Positions 31,788 to 32,565 of a DNA stretch of 32,565 nucleotides are shown here, piece after piece. Within the stretch, counting starts at the first letter, position 1; the number at the start of each line of letters is the position of its first letter. The stretch spans positions 1 to 32,565 of the forward strand of contig JASHOS010000254.1 in NCBI GenBank assembly GCA_030040995.1. The letters are read 5' to 3'. The notes below the pieces were generated by a model. That model saw only the letters and a list, made by a program, of their open reading frames with translations, did no database searches and had not been told where the DNA came from. Source of the stretch: Terriglobia bacterium (GTDB taxonomy: Bacteria > Acidobacteriota > Terriglobia > UBA7540). A program made the position numbers and the translations under genes.

Positions 31788-32565
31788 CTAGTTTACTGTC
31801 GTTGTGAGGTTCGTTGGTGGGGCGACGGCCTGGCCTTCCTGGTACGCTCCGACGTTCCACGCCCCCGTAGATGGCCTTGCAACCGGAGCGTAGGCTGGGT
31901 AGACCACGGTATGGTTTGTAGAGTTGTAGGAAACGCTCGTTATGCCATTCTCGCATGCGGTTTCAGCGTTACTGTTGCCGAGGTCGGTACAGTAGCCGCT
32001 CGTTTCATTCGTTCCGCTAGTAGTGACAGTGCTGCCACTGGACGACGTGGGTTCGAAGCTATTAGCCACGGTGTAGCCCTGTCCGCTGGCAACGGAGACC
32101 GTCTGATACAACGCGGTTAACTCGGTGACGCCGCTAGTTGATTGAAATACAGCCGACGGAGTACTGCCTGAGTCTACGATCCACTGATTGTTGACCGAAG
32201 CTATTGATGATCCGCTTGCCGACCCGTTGCAGATAATGCAGCCCGTGGGGGCCGGCGCGCCCTGCCCCTCCATCGTGTTATTGAAAAAGACGTCGTTCCC
32301 GCAGCCTCCGCCTTGGCAGTAGTTGTTGTAGTTACCGGTTCCTTCGTAATCGCTGTAGATGTTGTTGAAATCGTAGTCCGTTGCCCCGGACGGCGGAAAC
32401 TGCCAGACAACTGAAGACACCGAGCCCGGGATGTGTTGGACGATATTGTTGTAGAACAGGTTCGGAGCGCCGCTCACGCTGGCTTCCCCGTAGCACTGCA
32501 TGGGCCAGTCTGTGTGGGTACCTCCATCGTCGGCGTTATAGCCATACTCAAAGAGATTGTCATGA
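31788..32565 (-). CDS. Secreted parallel beta-helix protein, C-terminal part (cut by window edge)
   Basis: At least 258 residues; the frame is open to the right edge, so the N-terminus and any signal peptide lie outside. Repeating short segments NLFEYGYNAD, NLFYNNIVQH, DFNNIYSDYEG and DVFFNNTMEG are typical turns of a right-handed parallel beta-helix, as in pectate-lyase-like proteins. The end has the WNVGAYQEG motif often seen at the end of such helices, then APPTNLTTTVN and the stop. The ATG at 32501 is internal, not the start. No PEP-CTERM tail is present. It could be a secreted lyase or a structural protein; catalytic residues are not visible in this portion. Confidence 0.82.
   Translation of the reverse strand, partial: HDNLFEYGYNADDGGTHTDWPMQCYGEASVSGAPNLFYNNIVQHIPGSVSSVVWQFPPSGATDYDFNNIYSDYEGTGNYNNYCQGGGCGNDVFFNNTMEGQGAPAPTGCIICNGSASGSSIASVNNQWIVDSGSTPSAVFQSTSGVTELTALYQTVSVASGQGYTVANSFEPTSSSGSTVTTSGTNETSGYCTDLGNSNAETACENGITSVSYNSTNHTVVYPAYAPVARPSTGAWNVGAYQEGQAVAPPTNLTTTVN

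Overview
The window looks like one large exopolysaccharide (EPS) and exosortase locus from an Acidobacteriota genome, probably Terriglobia-like. The taxonomic guess rests on family style: a BY-kinase opening with MSHIFEALRKSE, an HAF-repeat PEP-CTERM protein, choice-of-anchor-D modules with 'SFGNVAVGS' repeats, and GC-rich coding. No rRNA or tRNA is present to test it. Twenty-five of 26 genes lie on the minus strand and are read right to left; the exception is one large secreted protein on the plus strand (7455-10037). No gene-free stretch exceeds 300 bp. The two longest (1-178 and 31502-31787) consist largely of a dispersed GC-rich repeat, here called type B.

Layout in transcription order (right to left). 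32565-31788: the 3' part of a secreted beta-helix protein, cut by the window edge. 31501-22160: a tight glycan assembly block with a StrF-like glycosyltransferase, a Wzy/O-antigen-ligase-like membrane protein, a GT4, an FkbM methyltransferase, two GT2 enzymes, a polysaccharide pyruvyl transferase and a cupin-CheR methyltransferase fusion. Several of these genes overlap by ATGA or abut directly. 22072-20564: a Wzx flippase preceded by an unusual leader of mutually exclusive hairpins. 20497-16724: a 2OG-Fe(II) dioxygenase-like protein, a membrane-anchored cytochrome c/PQQ dehydrogenase and an RmlC-like sugar epimerase. 16596-15565: a PEP-CTERM/HAF protein, a likely exosortase substrate. 15531-10062: a nucleotide-sugar module with a DUF4910 aminopeptidase-like protein, an SDR epimerase, a sugar C-methyltransferase, a glucose-1-phosphate cytidylyltransferase and a PIG-L deacetylase. 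7300-179: export and sorting genes, namely a FemAB-like acyltransferase, a LamG-VanZ membrane protein, a Wzz/GNVR chain-length protein, a BY-kinase, a NarL-type regulator and an exosortase.

Together the genes suggest that a modified sugar (CDP-linked, C-methylated, possibly N-deacetylated) is made and joined into a repeat unit by four or more glycosyltransferases. The unit would be decorated by pyruvyl and methyl groups, flipped by Wzx, polymerised by the Wzy-like protein and length-controlled by Wzz and the BY-kinase. The exosortase would process PEP-CTERM proteins destined for the envelope or matrix. No initiating phosphoglycosyltransferase, Wza-type exporter or CDP-glucose 4,6-dehydratase is visible, so the pathway must continue elsewhere.

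The most interesting non-coding signals are two. The first is a family of about 100-bp palindromic elements (four copies). The best copy has 12-bp terminal inverted repeats beginning GTAA and a perfect 8-bp target duplication, as expected of a non-autonomous element moved by an IS66-type transposase. The second is an attenuator-like leader overlapping the wzx start codon.
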